A DNA stretch of 64,000 nt from Mediterraneibacter hominis (GCF_014287475.1 NZ_JACOPF010000004.1:186001-250000); one strand, 5' to 3'. Positions 18,205 to 28,044 are shown, counted from the first letter of the stretch. Notes: a model not told the origin generated them from the sequence alone. Program-made: numbers and translations.

Positions 18205-19320
18205 CTATTTTCCTTCTAAATCTTTCGCTACCTGCTGTATGATTTTCTCAAACTCTCCCTCAAAAATTTTCATAGAACAGGAAAACATCAAATTGCAGGG
18301 ATAGTTAAAATTCTCTACGTTGCTGCCTGTCTGCTCCCTGAACTCCCCTTCTGCTCCAAAGTTGGGAATCCGTTCAACAAGAGGGGATGTATCTTTCATA
18401 TATCCATACAGCTTCTTACCAAGCTGGAAGCCCATGCCGCACTCGAATCCAACATCGTTATTGACCTCATATCCACGATAATCATTTAGATCTGCAATAA
18501 TGACGTCACAGTTTCTCACATGCTGCTGGTAGTTGTCAAAGATATTGGAGGCCCAGGTATAGGGATTGTCCGTCTCTATCTTCTCCACTCCCGGCGCCTG
18601 ATCCATCGGAGTTACCACATTCAGTCCATATTTTTTGCAGATTTCCTTCCTCTTTGCGAAAACATCTTCTGCATCATCACGATAACGTCCCACACCTGCC
18701 AGGTAGATAAGTGGCGCATCTTCTTTCTTTACTGTCCGAGTCTTGGAATAATCTACATAGTAGCCTCTGTCCGCTTTACGCTTGTACTCTTCCTCCACAT
18801 CACGTACCATCATTTTCAGACAATCGTCAAAATCTCCTTCGATGATCTTCGTAGAACCAATAATGGACGGTGCAAACGGCAAAGCCAGATACATGCCCTT
18901 GTTCCCCAGTTCATCCTCCGCTTCTTTTCCATTCAAGAAAGCATTGACATTCTTTGTGGCAAAGCTCCTCTTATCTCTGGTGTATCCATAACACTTTGCT
19001 CCCTTGGCATATGCCATCCCAATCTCATAGACAGTGCCGCTGTCCGGCTCTGCACCCCTGTATGCCTCCAGATCAGCAATGATCGCCGTCGTATCCAGCA
19101 TTACCTTTTCAAGATTTGCAAAGATACTGTCTGCCCGTTTCTGAAGGTCCGGGTTTTCCATATCCAACGGGTCACTGTTCGGCAAAGTCACCGAACAGCC
19201 AACTGCCTCTGCTCTTGCCTTCATCGCTCCCAACGCATCATAACCATAGGTGTAAAAGCACTCCGGACCGGCAATATAAATTGCTTCTTTCTCCATCATT
19301 TTATGCTGATATCTATACAT
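18205..19320 (-). CDS. Tandem nucleoside 2-deoxyribosyltransferase-fold protein
   Basis: 371 residues, about twice the usual ~157, made of two copies of the same fold. Copy 1 begins [10 protein letters not shown] and carries ADLEAYRG with DSGTVYEIG; copy 2 begins IYLAGVGRY and carries ADLNDYRG with NNDVGFECG. These are the Asp and nucleophilic Glu motifs of the family. Known members exchange bases between deoxynucleosides or hydrolyse nucleotides N-glycosidically. Both copies keep the key Glu, so both may be active. It sits 15 bases after the nucleoside hydrolase gene. Exact substrate unknown. Confidence 0.82.
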   Translation of the reverse strand: MYRYQHKMMEKEAIYIAGPECFYTYGYDALGAMKARAEAVGCSVTLPNSDPLDMENPDLQKRADSIFANLEKVMLDTTAIIADLEAYRGAEPDSGTVYEIGMAYAKGAKCYGYTRDKRSFATKNVNAFLNGKEAEDELGNKGMYLALPFAPSIIGSTKIIEGDFDDCLKMMVRDVEEEYKRKADRGYYVDYSKTRTVKKEDAPLIYLAGVGRYRDDAEDVFAKRKEICKKYGLNVVTPMDQAPGVEKIETDNPYTWASNIFDNYQQHVRNCDVIIADLNDYRGYEVNNDVGFECGMGFQLGKKLYGYMKDTSPLVERIPNFGAEGEFREQTGSNVENFNYPCNLMFSCSMKIFEGEFEKIIQQVAKDLEGK

Positions 19321-19335
19321 TATCCACCTCTGTCT

Positions 19336-20283
19336 TTATTTTAGTACTAAGTCAAGCAACAATTTTAAAAATCTGCCACAGTCTGCTTTCTTCCCTACAT
19401 TTACAAGCGGAAGCTGCTCCCATACAAAGTGATGTCTTCTGTCAATCACTGTCATACCAAGTGTCAAACCATCTTTCGTCTCCACACCCACATGAGCCTT
19501 TATCGTCTCCACAAGGGTCGGATCTATGGCATAGGCAACTGCCATACAGTCAATAACTGTGCAGTACGCACCGAACCCTCTGCCTCTTACAAAGTGGATG
19601 GCATTTGCCAGAAACGCCGCCTCTTTTTTGTCACTCTTTTCTAATTTCTGAATCTCTTCCTCTGTAAAATCTACATCAAAATACGTCGCTACATCCAGTC
19701 CCAGGGCCGTCAGCTTCACGCCAGATTCATATACTACCTTCGCCGCTTCCGGATCCACATACACGTTCCATTCACTCTGGGGGGTATCTCCTGTCGCATT
19801 CATAAATGCATAGTCATTGAGTCCAAACATACCGGAAATCGCGATGATTTCCGGTATCATCTCTTTGATTTCCGGAGCTTTACGCATTGCCATAGCAATA
19901 TTGCTCATAGGTCCTGTTGCAATGAGGGTCACTTCCCCTGGATGTTGCTTCACCTCTTTAATAATGAAATCCACAGCATCCAAATCAGACAATGCCATCC
20001 TTGGCTCTGGGAGGTTTGCTTCCGCCTGCCCGTCCTTTCCATGCGTAAAAGGATCACCTGGTGAATTGCGTATAATAGGATTTGCCATTCCTCTGGCAAC
20101 CGGTATCTCCGTCTTGTCTAAAAGCTCCAGTACCTTTCTTGCATTCTTCTGTGTCACATCAACCGGATAGTTTCCGTTTACTGCTGTAATTCCAAGTACA
20201 TCCAACTCCGGAGATTTCACTGCCATGACAATCGCCATAGAGTCATCCATGCCCGGATCGCAGTCTAATATTATTTTCTTCAT
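19336..20283 (-). CDS. Nucleoside hydrolase (IunH/RihA family)
   Basis: 315 residues. The N-terminal calcium site D7-x-D9-x3-D13-D14 (DCDPGMDD) defines the inosine/uridine hydrolase family. A second conserved part GPMSNIAMAM and a late catalytic-site segment with His are present. It hydrolyses N-ribosides to base and free ribose, which fits the ribokinase in the same operon. AAAGGAGG precedes the ATG. Whether it prefers purine, pyrimidine or a modified base is not evident. Confidence 0.92.
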   Translation of the reverse strand: MKKIILDCDPGMDDSMAIVMAVKSPELDVLGITAVNGNYPVDVTQKNARKVLELLDKTEIPVARGMANPIIRNSPGDPFTHGKDGQAEANLPEPRMALSDLDAVDFIIKEVKQHPGEVTLIATGPMSNIAMAMRKAPEIKEMIPEIIAISGMFGLNDYAFMNATGDTPQSEWNVYVDPEAAKVVYESGVKLTALGLDVATYFDVDFTEEEIQKLEKSDKKEAAFLANAIHFVRGRGFGAYCTVIDCMAVAYAIDPTLVETIKAHVGVETKDGLTLGMTVIDRRHHFVWEQLPLVNVGKKADCGRFLKLLLDLVLK

Positions 20284-20297
20284 TTCCTTCGCCTCCT

Positions 20298-20702
20298 TTA
20301 GTCACTTTGTACCTTGACATAAAATTCCCGGTTCCTAGGTCCATCAAATTCCAGGAAGTAAATGTGCTGGGAGCCGCCCAGCAAAAGTTTTCCACCCGTT
20401 ACGATAAAGCTTAAGGACACGCCAAACATCGCACATTTGATATGTCCTGCCGCATCCTGTGGAGTGTCGTGCTGGTGTTTGAAATCCACTCTAGTTGGCA
20501 CCAGTCTGCGGATCTCATCATCCAAGTCTAGGAAACCGTCCGGATCCCATGGGGAAAATACCGTCATTCCCGCCGTCGAATGGGTATTGTACACGATACA
20601 GGTTCCTTCCTTTACTTTGCTCTCCTCCACAGTCTTAAGGACCTGCTCTGTAATGTCGTACACGTCATTATACCTGGTCTCTATTTTAAAATTCTTCAGC
20701 AT
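20298..20702 (-). CDS. YjbQ/UPF0047 family protein
   Basis: 134 residues. Family motifs are NTHSTAGMTV, DFKHQHDTPQDAAGHIK and the C-terminal GGSQHIYFLEFDGPRNREF. The conserved histidines are consistent with a small metal- or phosphate-binding enzyme. Some members were reported to have thiamin phosphate synthase-like activity, but the true role is unsettled. It lies in the nucleoside operon; a diverged paralogue is encoded at 49050-49466. Confidence 0.88.
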   Translation of the reverse strand: MLKNFKIETRYNDVYDITEQVLKTVEESKVKEGTCIVYNTHSTAGMTVFSPWDPDGFLDLDDEIRRLVPTRVDFKHQHDTPQDAAGHIKCAMFGVSLSFIVTGGKLLLGGSQHIYFLEFDGPRNREFYVKVQSD

Positions 20703-20722
20703 CCTTCTACTCCTTTATTTCC

Positions 20723-21862
20723 TTAATCCAAGATAATCTCACTGTTGATGACTCCTGCGCCGCCTTGGGCGAAAGACCAGTCGCCTTCACAGCCTCTGCC
20801 ATATTTCTCCCCGATAAGTTCTGAAATATAAGCAGCAATGAGGCATACCGGAGCAAAGTGTGTAAGCGGCATGAGAATCTGTGCCTCCGGTTTTGGCACT
20901 TTGATGTAAACAGCTTCCTCACTGTCAAAATCTAAAGCTCCCCCATCGGTAATAACCACCAGAGGACGATGCAGGACGTTCGCATATTTCACCAGTTCTT
21001 TAGAGCGACTATGAGCCGGGTTAGTAGTATTGGCAACCACAACCGTTCCCATATGCTTTGCATCTCTTGCAAAGAAGTTTAAGTGGAACCACTCTTCTGT
21101 GTTAATATGCATAACAAACTTTCCGGTCGCTTCCAAAATTTTCGCCTGTCCGAACCATGCAGTGGCATAGTCGAAGCCTCCGCCCACAAAATCATAACAC
21201 GGAAAATCTTTCCATTTTTCTGCCACCTTGAAGCACACTTCATCCATCTCAGGAAGTAGTTTTTTTAGTTCTTCTCCCTGGCGTTTCATTTCTTCCCTGT
21301 ACTGCATCGCTGTGTCCATAGTATAGTTCATCCGTACCTCTCCGAAACGAATGGCAAGCAGCAGAAGTGACATGACACTCACCATGTAACTCCTCGTTCC
21401 CGGCGCTCCCTCGAAAGGCGGGATATTCAGCTTCAATATTTTATCGGAGTTTTTCCCCAGTGGGGACTCTTCATTTCCTGTCACACCTAGTACAAAGCAG
21501 CCATACTTCCTGGCTCTCTGTACTGCCTCGGCTACCCGCGCCCCGGTTCCCGAGTTGCTGACTGCGATGACAAGAGGATTTCTGCAATCTACCCCCATGT
21601 GTCTCTTACAGTAATATCTTCCAAGCTCCAATGCAGTCACAACCTCTGTAGGAATTCCAGTCAGCATCTCAAAGGCATGCTTCGTCGCCATCGTCGCAGC
21701 ATAGGAATCTCCGCATCCGGTCAGAACGATCCTCTGGATGTTAAAGATTTCTTGAAAGGAAAGAACCGTTCTTGTCTTTGGCTCCAAATCTTCATATTGT
21801 TCCTCTATCAGCCTTGGCAGGCTCATCACCTGTCTACTCATGGGATTACTCTTTTTCTCCAT
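20723..21862 (-). CDS. SIS-domain sugar-phosphate isomerase-like protein
   Basis: About 379 residues with two SIS domains, arranged like the isomerase half of glutamine-fructose-6-phosphate aminotransferase or the fructosamine deglycases. Motifs are TGCGDSYAAT and AVSNSGTGARVAEA in the first domain, and VGGGFDYATAWFGQAKI in the second. The frame is open to 21934, but AAGGAG lies seven bases before ATG 21862, which overlaps the phosphorylase gene by 17 bases. It could isomerise or deaminate a phosphorylated sugar released from the imported compound; the substrate is inferred only as a sugar phosphate. Confidence 0.82.
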   Translation of the reverse strand: MEKKSNPMSRQVMSLPRLIEEQYEDLEPKTRTVLSFQEIFNIQRIVLTGCGDSYAATMATKHAFEMLTGIPTEVVTALELGRYYCKRHMGVDCRNPLVIAVSNSGTGARVAEAVQRARKYGCFVLGVTGNEESPLGKNSDKILKLNIPPFEGAPGTRSYMVSVMSLLLLAIRFGEVRMNYTMDTAMQYREEMKRQGEELKKLLPEMDEVCFKVAEKWKDFPCYDFVGGGFDYATAWFGQAKILEATGKFVMHINTEEWFHLNFFARDAKHMGTVVVANTTNPAHSRSKELVKYANVLHRPLVVITDGGALDFDSEEAVYIKVPKPEAQILMPLTHFAPVCLIAAYISELIGEKYGRGCEGDWSFAQGGAGVINSEIILD

Positions 21863-22787
21863 ACATTTGCTCCTTTTCCATGTCGGGATACCAATAGCGT
21901 TTCCCCATATTCTTTTTTTGTTTATCCATTGCATTTAAGACTGCACAGCCTTCCAGTGCAATATCAATGGCAGAGCCATGTCCGCTTCCCGCCTGAAACC
22001 TTTCCCCAGTGCATAAGTTGTCTGCCACCGAGCAGACAGAGCCGCCTCTCCTTCCAAAAAGTGCGGAGAGTGTCACAATCGCCGCAGACTCCCTATCGCC
22101 GTTTAGGACGCCCGCCCGGTTATAAATACCTGCAAATTCTATATTCCACGGCTGTAAATATCCACCCACGCCAGGACGCCCTCCTCCGATAAAATCACTG
22201 TCCACCGACACAGTAAGCCCTACATGGTAAGATGCCTCTAGTTGTTCCGCTGCCTGCACCATAGCGCTCACTACTTCATAGCTGCTCACTGCCGGATACA
22301 CTGCTGGAACATACGCTTTTGTCATTCCCTCTTCGCGCACCACACCACTAGAGATAACAATATCTCCAGGTTTCACTTCATCCCCGATTCCGCCGGATCC
22401 TCCTACCCTTAAAAAGGTATGCGCATCCGTATATTCCATATAATCATAGAGAAGAAGCTCCACCTCCGGAGAGCCACTGCCCCCACTTACCACGCTGATC
22501 TTTGCTCCTTTATACATCCCTGTATAGCTGGTAAACATCCCAGACTGCCCGATGAGTTCAGCATTTTCCAGCTTGTCCGCAATCATGCGTGCCGGATCTT
22601 TATCGTAGGCACATAAGGGATCCCGCACTGTTACCAATACAAAATCTCCCGCTTTCTCTGGGTCTATCTGTGTCATAGCAGGTTTCCCATCGATCACCAG
22701 GCCCCTCTCCGGCACATTCTGATAATATTCATATATTTCGTGCATTTTCTGAATAGATTTTTTTGCACGTATTTTATCACTCAGCAT
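21846..22787 (-). CDS. Nucleoside phosphorylase (PNP/UDP superfamily)
   Basis: 313 residues, larger than DeoD/Udp because of an N-terminal extension of about 45 residues. The phosphate- and ribose-binding blocks can be followed: GQSGMFTSYTGMYKG, VVSGGSGSPE, FLRVGGSGGIGDEVKPGD and a late ADNLCTGE segment. It would split a nucleoside with phosphate to base and ribose 1-phosphate. With DeoD, this operon has two phosphorylases and one hydrolase, suggesting distinct base specificities. It overlaps the SIS gene downstream and lies three bases after the PfkB stop. Confidence 0.85.
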   Translation of the reverse strand: MLSDKIRAKKSIQKMHEIYEYYQNVPERGLVIDGKPAMTQIDPEKAGDFVLVTVRDPLCAYDKDPARMIADKLENAELIGQSGMFTSYTGMYKGAKISVVSGGSGSPEVELLLYDYMEYTDAHTFLRVGGSGGIGDEVKPGDIVISSGVVREEGMTKAYVPAVYPAVSSYEVVSAMVQAAEQLEASYHVGLTVSVDSDFIGGGRPGVGGYLQPWNIEFAGIYNRAGVLNGDRESAAIVTLSALFGRRGGSVCSVADNLCTGERFQAGSGHGSAIDIALEGCAVLNAMDKQKKNMGKRYWYPDMEKEQMYGEKE

Positions 22788-22790
22788 ATC

Positions 22791-23684
22791 TTACACCTCA
22801 ATTCCTGCTTTTCTACACGCTTCTCTGCGCATTTCTTCGGTTATCTCTTCCGGTACTCCATGCTGGGAGATACACATTGCCGCGGAGATACTTCCCATTT
22901 TTCCGCAGGTCTTCGGGCTGTATCCGTTCACTAACCCACACAGAACTCCGCCGGTGGAACTATTGCCTCCGCCTGTAGGATCTTCTACCTTTACATTCGG
23001 CATAGACCCTACTTCCACAATCTCATTCCTGGAAATCATAACTGCTCCCTTCGCACCCTGCCGCAGAAAAATCAATTCCAGTCCCCAACCTTTCAAACAT
23101 TCAATGACTTTCTCGCGAGAATTTGTCCCAAACAGGTTTTTCGCCTCCGTTATATTGATAGAGAATGCATCCATCTGTTTCGCGATTTTTTCCACTTTTT
23201 CCAGGTTTTCTGGAAATGCAGCATCTGCTGCAATCTCCCATATCGCTTTGCCTTTATAACCTCTATGGGCTTTCAATGTCTCTGTCCAGAACAATTCATC
23301 TGTATTCTTAAAAATGTAGACGCCGTCGAACGCATCGAACACAGACTGCATTTCCTCCCCTGTAGTTTCCAGTTTCTGAAAATGAGCAAGTCCGTAACGA
23401 GGTGTTTCCTCTCGTTCGCCGTCCTCAAAATACTGAATCAATGTCCAAGGTGATTTTTCATCTTTTATCTTCATTCTATCCATGGAAATGTGGTTCTTTT
23501 CATACCATGCCCCGTGAATGGTGCGGTAGTCCTCTCCTACTCCAGTCACAATCTGCACATCATTCTCCCAGAGCCGAATCCCACACATAGCATAGATTCC
23601 AGCACCGCCAGGAACGATTCTTTCTCTGCCGTCTGGGAAATGAATCTCATCTGTCGCCACCGCGGATATTACTGCATACTTCAT
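22791..23684 (-). CDS. PfkB-family carbohydrate kinase, MAK32-like variant
   Basis: 297 residues. The N-terminal GGAGIYAMCG and C-terminal DPTGGGNSSTGG are PfkB signatures. In the second signature the usual catalytic Asp of GAGD is Asn (GGGN). Such DPTGxGN variants occur in a divergent PfkB branch that includes MAK32-like proteins. It may still phosphorylate a sugar or nucleoside, or may work differently. The gene overlaps the stop of the ADP-ribosylglycohydrolase-like gene as TAATG, so the two are translationally coupled. Substrate unknown. Confidence 0.8.
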   Translation of the reverse strand: MKYAVISAVATDEIHFPDGRERIVPGGAGIYAMCGIRLWENDVQIVTGVGEDYRTIHGAWYEKNHISMDRMKIKDEKSPWTLIQYFEDGEREETPRYGLAHFQKLETTGEEMQSVFDAFDGVYIFKNTDELFWTETLKAHRGYKGKAIWEIAADAAFPENLEKVEKIAKQMDAFSINITEAKNLFGTNSREKVIECLKGWGLELIFLRQGAKGAVMISRNEIVEVGSMPNVKVEDPTGGGNSSTGGVLCGLVNGYSPKTCGKMGSISAAMCISQHGVPEEITEEMRREACRKAGIEV

Positions 23685-25801
23685 TATCTATCCTCCCTGC
23701 CTGCCACAATAAAGCTGTCGCAGGTCATAGTCCCGCCGGAAATCATAAAGCCTGCCCCGCCTTCTGTATACGTGTCATCTTTGACTTCCAGTATCGTCTC
23801 TCCGTTCACGTCCAGCCGCAGAATATTCTGATACGCGGAGAATTTTAGACGGTAGCCTTCGTCCTCCACGTAAGAGTAATCCACTTCGCCGAGCACCTTC
23901 TTCTCACGATCCTTCACCAGTATAATCTGTGCTTTCTTCCAGCCACCTAAAAGCGCGGCATAGAAGCGTCTATGTCCCACGCTCCTTAACACCATACCGC
24001 CTTCCTTGTGAAGGCTGAAATAGAGCTTCGACTCCACACTGTAATCTTTCCACTCTTTGCTTCCGATAGTGACTACACCATCATCCTCCACATTAGATAC
24101 GCAGTACGTTCTCTTAAAGTCCGCTGCAAACTGTACTGCAGAGCTGGCAAATCCAGCCAACCACAATGGGTTGGTATTCCAAATGGAATTCATAAGCATT
24201 CCACGCTGTGCAAAATCTGTCGGAGCTCCGTTCCAGTCTATCTTATGCAGGATGACCGCGCCGTCAAATCGGGCGTCACTTAAAATCTGATACCCCAGTT
24301 TAAAAATAGACATTCCTTTTGTATCCGGTACCTGCCAGATGAACTCCTGTTTTTCCTTTCCTATCTGCCATTCTTCCCCGTATTTTACCTGTACCATATT
24401 GTCGATATCATAATATAGAATATACGGACGTACACGGATGTCCTTCCTGTCTTTACTCTTTTCTTCCAGGCTTATCTCGGTATGTACAACCTGTGAAGAA
24501 TACAGTGTCGGAGATGCCACCGTAGAAAAATTCTGCGCCAGCTTGGAAAAATCGATAAAGACCTGAGTCGCCACATTGCCGGTCACTCCCTTTGCCACAT
24601 GTACACATTCCACACGTAGTCCATTCTCTCCTGATATTTCATTCTCATTTAAAATCCGCACATCTGCCGCATCCAACGTGTGATATTCACACTTCAAAAA
24701 GCCCTGGGTGCTTCCCGGATATTCAAAGGTGTAGCGCTCTTTGGATGGTATATACTCCTCTCCTGCCATCTTCGCCGCTGTGAAAGCAATTTTCTTTGTC
24801 TCCAGTACCGCATCAGTTACAACAGAACCGCCATCAGATGTCACTACATACATGGAATCGGAAACCGGACCTCTAAAATCTGCTCCCGCGTTGATTCCCT
24901 CGATTCCCAGACGGATTCCATTAAGCGCGCCCACATTGCCTGCATTACAGTCTGTATCCCATGCCGCAGAAGATGCAATGGTAATAGACTTCTGGAAATC
25001 ATCTCCGCCCAGGATAATAGATGCAATGACCATCACGTGGTTTGGTACCATATGGCAGCACCCCGGATATACTTCATATCCATATTTCGGATCCAGATAA
25101 GCGCGTACCTTTCGCCAGTCTTTTTCCTTCGAACAGATGTCCCGTACATCCGCAATAATTGTCTTTAACTCTTCGTTTTCTATGTAAGCAGACGCTTTAT
25201 CGAGAAGGACATCTATATCTTTTTCTTCAAAAGCAAGTGCCTCCAGAGCTGCCAAATGGCATGCTGCATCCACTGCCAGCCCGTCATGACTGACACTGGC
25301 GGCCGCGCGTACTAGCTTCACTGCTGTCTTGGGGTCGTTGGGGCATGCCATCGCAATAGCATCTATGAATATCTGCGCGCCGATCTGCTCTGCCAGAGTC
25401 TTTCCATTGACTGCGATAGAACCACTCATAGGAGCCTCAATCCCATTTTTCAGATTCAAAAAAGCGGTATGTTCTGTAGAACGACCCAGACCTCCCCACC
25501 AGAGGATCGTCTTGTTCTCTATGATATAGTTAAGCCATGTCCTTCCAAATTCCTCCGCAGTAGTATCTTTCTTAAAGCCATTGTCCGCAATGGCACGGAA
25601 AAAGGCGAAAGTACCGGAAATATCATCATCCGCCACGATCAACGGTACTCCCACTTTGTCATGCACATAGTAGGAGACTTCTCCGAAAGTGTCCTGTATC
25701 TTCTGATAACTCCACCCCTCCACAGGTCTACCCAAATAGACGCCGAGGATTTTCCCTAGAACTCCCGCATAGATTTGATTTTCATACTGTTTTATACTCA
25801 T
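23684..25801 (-). CDS. ADP-ribosylglycohydrolase-fold protein 1
   Basis: 705 residues from ATG 25801; AGGAGA lies eight bases before it, and the paralogue starts with the same MSIKQY. The N-terminal ~370 residues are an ADP-ribosylglycohydrolase (DraG/ARH) fold. It has GVLGKILGVYLGRPVE, the metal motif DDDISGTFAFFRA (Asp58-60) and WDTDCNAGNVG. The remaining ~330 residues form one or two beta-rich domains, the last resembling a laminin-G/DUF1080-like sandwich, which classical ARH enzymes lack. No signal peptide, so it is cytoplasmic. It probably hydrolyses an N- or O-glycosidic bond to a ribosyl or related group in the imported substrate. Confidence 0.8.
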   Translation of the reverse strand: MSIKQYENQIYAGVLGKILGVYLGRPVEGWSYQKIQDTFGEVSYYVHDKVGVPLIVADDDISGTFAFFRAIADNGFKKDTTAEEFGRTWLNYIIENKTILWWGGLGRSTEHTAFLNLKNGIEAPMSGSIAVNGKTLAEQIGAQIFIDAIAMACPNDPKTAVKLVRAAASVSHDGLAVDAACHLAALEALAFEEKDIDVLLDKASAYIENEELKTIIADVRDICSKEKDWRKVRAYLDPKYGYEVYPGCCHMVPNHVMVIASIILGGDDFQKSITIASSAAWDTDCNAGNVGALNGIRLGIEGINAGADFRGPVSDSMYVVTSDGGSVVTDAVLETKKIAFTAAKMAGEEYIPSKERYTFEYPGSTQGFLKCEYHTLDAADVRILNENEISGENGLRVECVHVAKGVTGNVATQVFIDFSKLAQNFSTVASPTLYSSQVVHTEISLEEKSKDRKDIRVRPYILYYDIDNMVQVKYGEEWQIGKEKQEFIWQVPDTKGMSIFKLGYQILSDARFDGAVILHKIDWNGAPTDFAQRGMLMNSIWNTNPLWLAGFASSAVQFAADFKRTYCVSNVEDDGVVTIGSKEWKDYSVESKLYFSLHKEGGMVLRSVGHRRFYAALLGGWKKAQIILVKDREKKVLGEVDYSYVEDEGYRLKFSAYQNILRLDVNGETILEVKDDTYTEGGAGFMISGGTMTCDSFIVAGREDR

Positions 25802-25824
25802 TTCACACTCTCCTGTCAAAAAAT

Positions 25825-25890
25825 CATACCCTAAAGGGCATACCGTAATACATTCCCTTCGGGAGGGCAGGCTTCGCCTGATAAGGTATA
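25825..25890 (+). repeat. 66-bp palindromic intergenic repeat, copy 1
   Basis: Contains three small hairpins: CCCT-AA-AGGG, TCCC-TTC-GGGA and CAGGC-TTC-GCCTG, with near-inverted ends (ATACC/GGTAT). It lies between the two ADP-ribosylglycohydrolase-like genes. It matches 28045-28110 in reverse orientation with only four differences. Confidence 0.85.
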
Positions 25891-25895
25891 TATAT

Positions 25896-28013
25896 TCAGA
25901 GTCTTGTCACTGAGAATCCGTCACCTAGGATTGCACCGGAATCCACCACATACCCTGCCTGTCCGCACTGGTATGTACTGTCCTTCGCGCGAACAACCGG
26001 TACATCATCTACAAGGAGTTCCAGACAGTCCCCTTTTACTTTGAAGGTCAGTCTGTAAGTCTGATCTATCTGATAGTCATAGGGTATCTCTGCCAAAGTC
26101 TCCCGTTTCTCATTTTTCTGACGATAGATTCTGGCAACTCCTTCTGTGAATACCGCGCCGTAATACTGACGGTGTCCCTTTGCTCTGGCTACGAGTCCGG
26201 CAAGGCTTTGTTGTGAGAAAGTGATGACAGAAGACACCGCATAGTCGTCCCAGTCGCTAGTTCCCGTCGCCGCCACTCCGTTTGCATATTCATGGCAGAT
26301 AGAGAAAGTTACAGTATAATCCGGATTAAAATGATCTGCCGAGGAGACAAAAGTCTTCAGCCATGCTGTGGTAGTCGTCCACGGAGTCAGAGTCGGTGTC
26401 ATCTCCATAGAGCGTCCCATCTTATAGCAAATTGGTGCATTGCTCCAATCCAATGTTTTTAAAATAATACTTCCGTCTAAACGTTCTTCACTAGTCAGAC
26501 AGATTCCCAGACGGTAAATAGCATGTCCCTTTGTGTCCGGCACTTCCCAGATAATTTCGTTCTCTCCGCGTTTCAGCGCCGTCTTTTCTCCATAGCACAT
26601 GTCCAACTCATCCTTCTCGTCAAAATACTGAATAAAGAATCGGAAAACAGGATTTTTTTCCTCCTGTGCCTTTACAACCGCCTTCACCTCTTGCCCGCTG
26701 TAGAGAGTCGGGGAACAAAGCACATCAAAGTAGCTGGTTCCTTCCTTACCCTTGGGCTTTAAGTCGATAAAAGTATCTACACAACAAGAAGCGTGCACGC
26801 CCTTTCCTAGACCTGTATAGGAAATCCGGCATCCATATTCGCCGGTTGTCTCATAACTATTCTCAATACCAGAGAGTACCTGCTCCTCCACATTGCCGTC
26901 AAAAGGGACTACCCCCTGTACACTGCCTGGGTATTCAAAAGCATACCGTTCCTTAGGAATGGTGATTTCTTCCCCTTTCAGCGCCGCAGCGGCACGGACA
27001 ATCTTTCTTGTCTCTAAGACCGCATCGGAAATAGTCTCCCCGCTGTCACTAGTCACCACATACAGCCTATCTGCCACAGGTTTCCGGATGTCCGCCCCTT
27101 TCTCAAACCCGTCGAGTCCCAGACGGATACCGTTTAAGCAGCCTACATTTCCAGAGTTACAATCCGTATCCCATCCGGCAGAGCAGGCAATCATACAAGA
27201 TTTTGCAAAATCATCACCGCCCATGATGAATGACATAAGAAGAGTCAGGTGATTCGTCACCATAGGACAGTTTCCAGGATATTTGTCATATCCGTGCTCT
27301 TTAGCTATCCATGCTCTTACTTCCTGCCAGTCCTTCGCCTCTCTGCACCTTCTGCGTAGTTCTGCGACCAAATCTTTGAAAAATGTATTGTCTATATATT
27401 TCAGCCCCTCGTCCAGCAGACGATCCACGTCTTTTTCCTCAAAGGCTAAAGACTCCATGACTGCCAGATAAACTGCTGCATCGACAGCAAGCCCGTCGTG
27501 GCTGACACTGGCTGCCCTTCTCGCCATGTCAGCCGTTCTTTCAGGGTTATTTGGATTTACAAGCGCCCATGTATCAATAAAAATTTCTGAGCCAATCTGC
27601 TCTGACATACTTTTTCCATTTAACTTTTCGCTTCCACTTTCCGGCGCTTTGATACCATTTTTCAATCTTATGTATGCTGTATGCTCTGTACTCCTGCATA
27701 GACCGCCCCACCAGAGAATCGTCTCATTTTCCACAATATAATTGAGCCAGGCATTTCCAATCTCCTCCGCGGAAATATCCGGATCATATCCTGTGTCTTC
27801 CAGAGCACGGAAAAACGCGAAGGTACCAGAAATATCATCGTCCGGTACAATCAAAGGGGCTCCTGTCTTATGGTTCTTATAGTAGTAAATTTCACCGAAG
27901 GTATCCCGAATCTTTTCAAAGGTCCAGCCTTCCACCGGCCTTCCCAGATAAACACCAATGATCTTTCCAAGAACTCCGGCATAAATGCTATTTTGATACT
28001 GTTTAATACTCAT
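25896..28013 (-). CDS. ADP-ribosylglycohydrolase-fold protein 2
   Basis: 705 residues, same length and architecture as the next gene downstream (23684-25801). The DraG-type domain has DDDISGTFAFFRA and GWDTDCNSGNVG, followed by the same C-terminal beta-rich extension. The two proteins are clearly paralogous but well diverged, so the duplication is old and they may act on different anomers or aglycones. AAGGAGG precedes the ATG. The gene is bracketed by inverted copies of a 66-bp repeat. It is the fourth gene after the importer promoter. Activity on ADP-ribose itself is not established. Confidence 0.8.
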   Translation of the reverse strand: MSIKQYQNSIYAGVLGKIIGVYLGRPVEGWTFEKIRDTFGEIYYYKNHKTGAPLIVPDDDISGTFAFFRALEDTGYDPDISAEEIGNAWLNYIVENETILWWGGLCRSTEHTAYIRLKNGIKAPESGSEKLNGKSMSEQIGSEIFIDTWALVNPNNPERTADMARRAASVSHDGLAVDAAVYLAVMESLAFEEKDVDRLLDEGLKYIDNTFFKDLVAELRRRCREAKDWQEVRAWIAKEHGYDKYPGNCPMVTNHLTLLMSFIMGGDDFAKSCMIACSAGWDTDCNSGNVGCLNGIRLGLDGFEKGADIRKPVADRLYVVTSDSGETISDAVLETRKIVRAAAALKGEEITIPKERYAFEYPGSVQGVVPFDGNVEEQVLSGIENSYETTGEYGCRISYTGLGKGVHASCCVDTFIDLKPKGKEGTSYFDVLCSPTLYSGQEVKAVVKAQEEKNPVFRFFIQYFDEKDELDMCYGEKTALKRGENEIIWEVPDTKGHAIYRLGICLTSEERLDGSIILKTLDWSNAPICYKMGRSMEMTPTLTPWTTTTAWLKTFVSSADHFNPDYTVTFSICHEYANGVAATGTSDWDDYAVSSVITFSQQSLAGLVARAKGHRQYYGAVFTEGVARIYRQKNEKRETLAEIPYDYQIDQTYRLTFKVKGDCLELLVDDVPVVRAKDSTYQCGQAGYVVDSGAILGDGFSVTRL

Positions 28014-28044
28014 GTCATCCTCCTTTTATTTTTCAGTCTTATTC

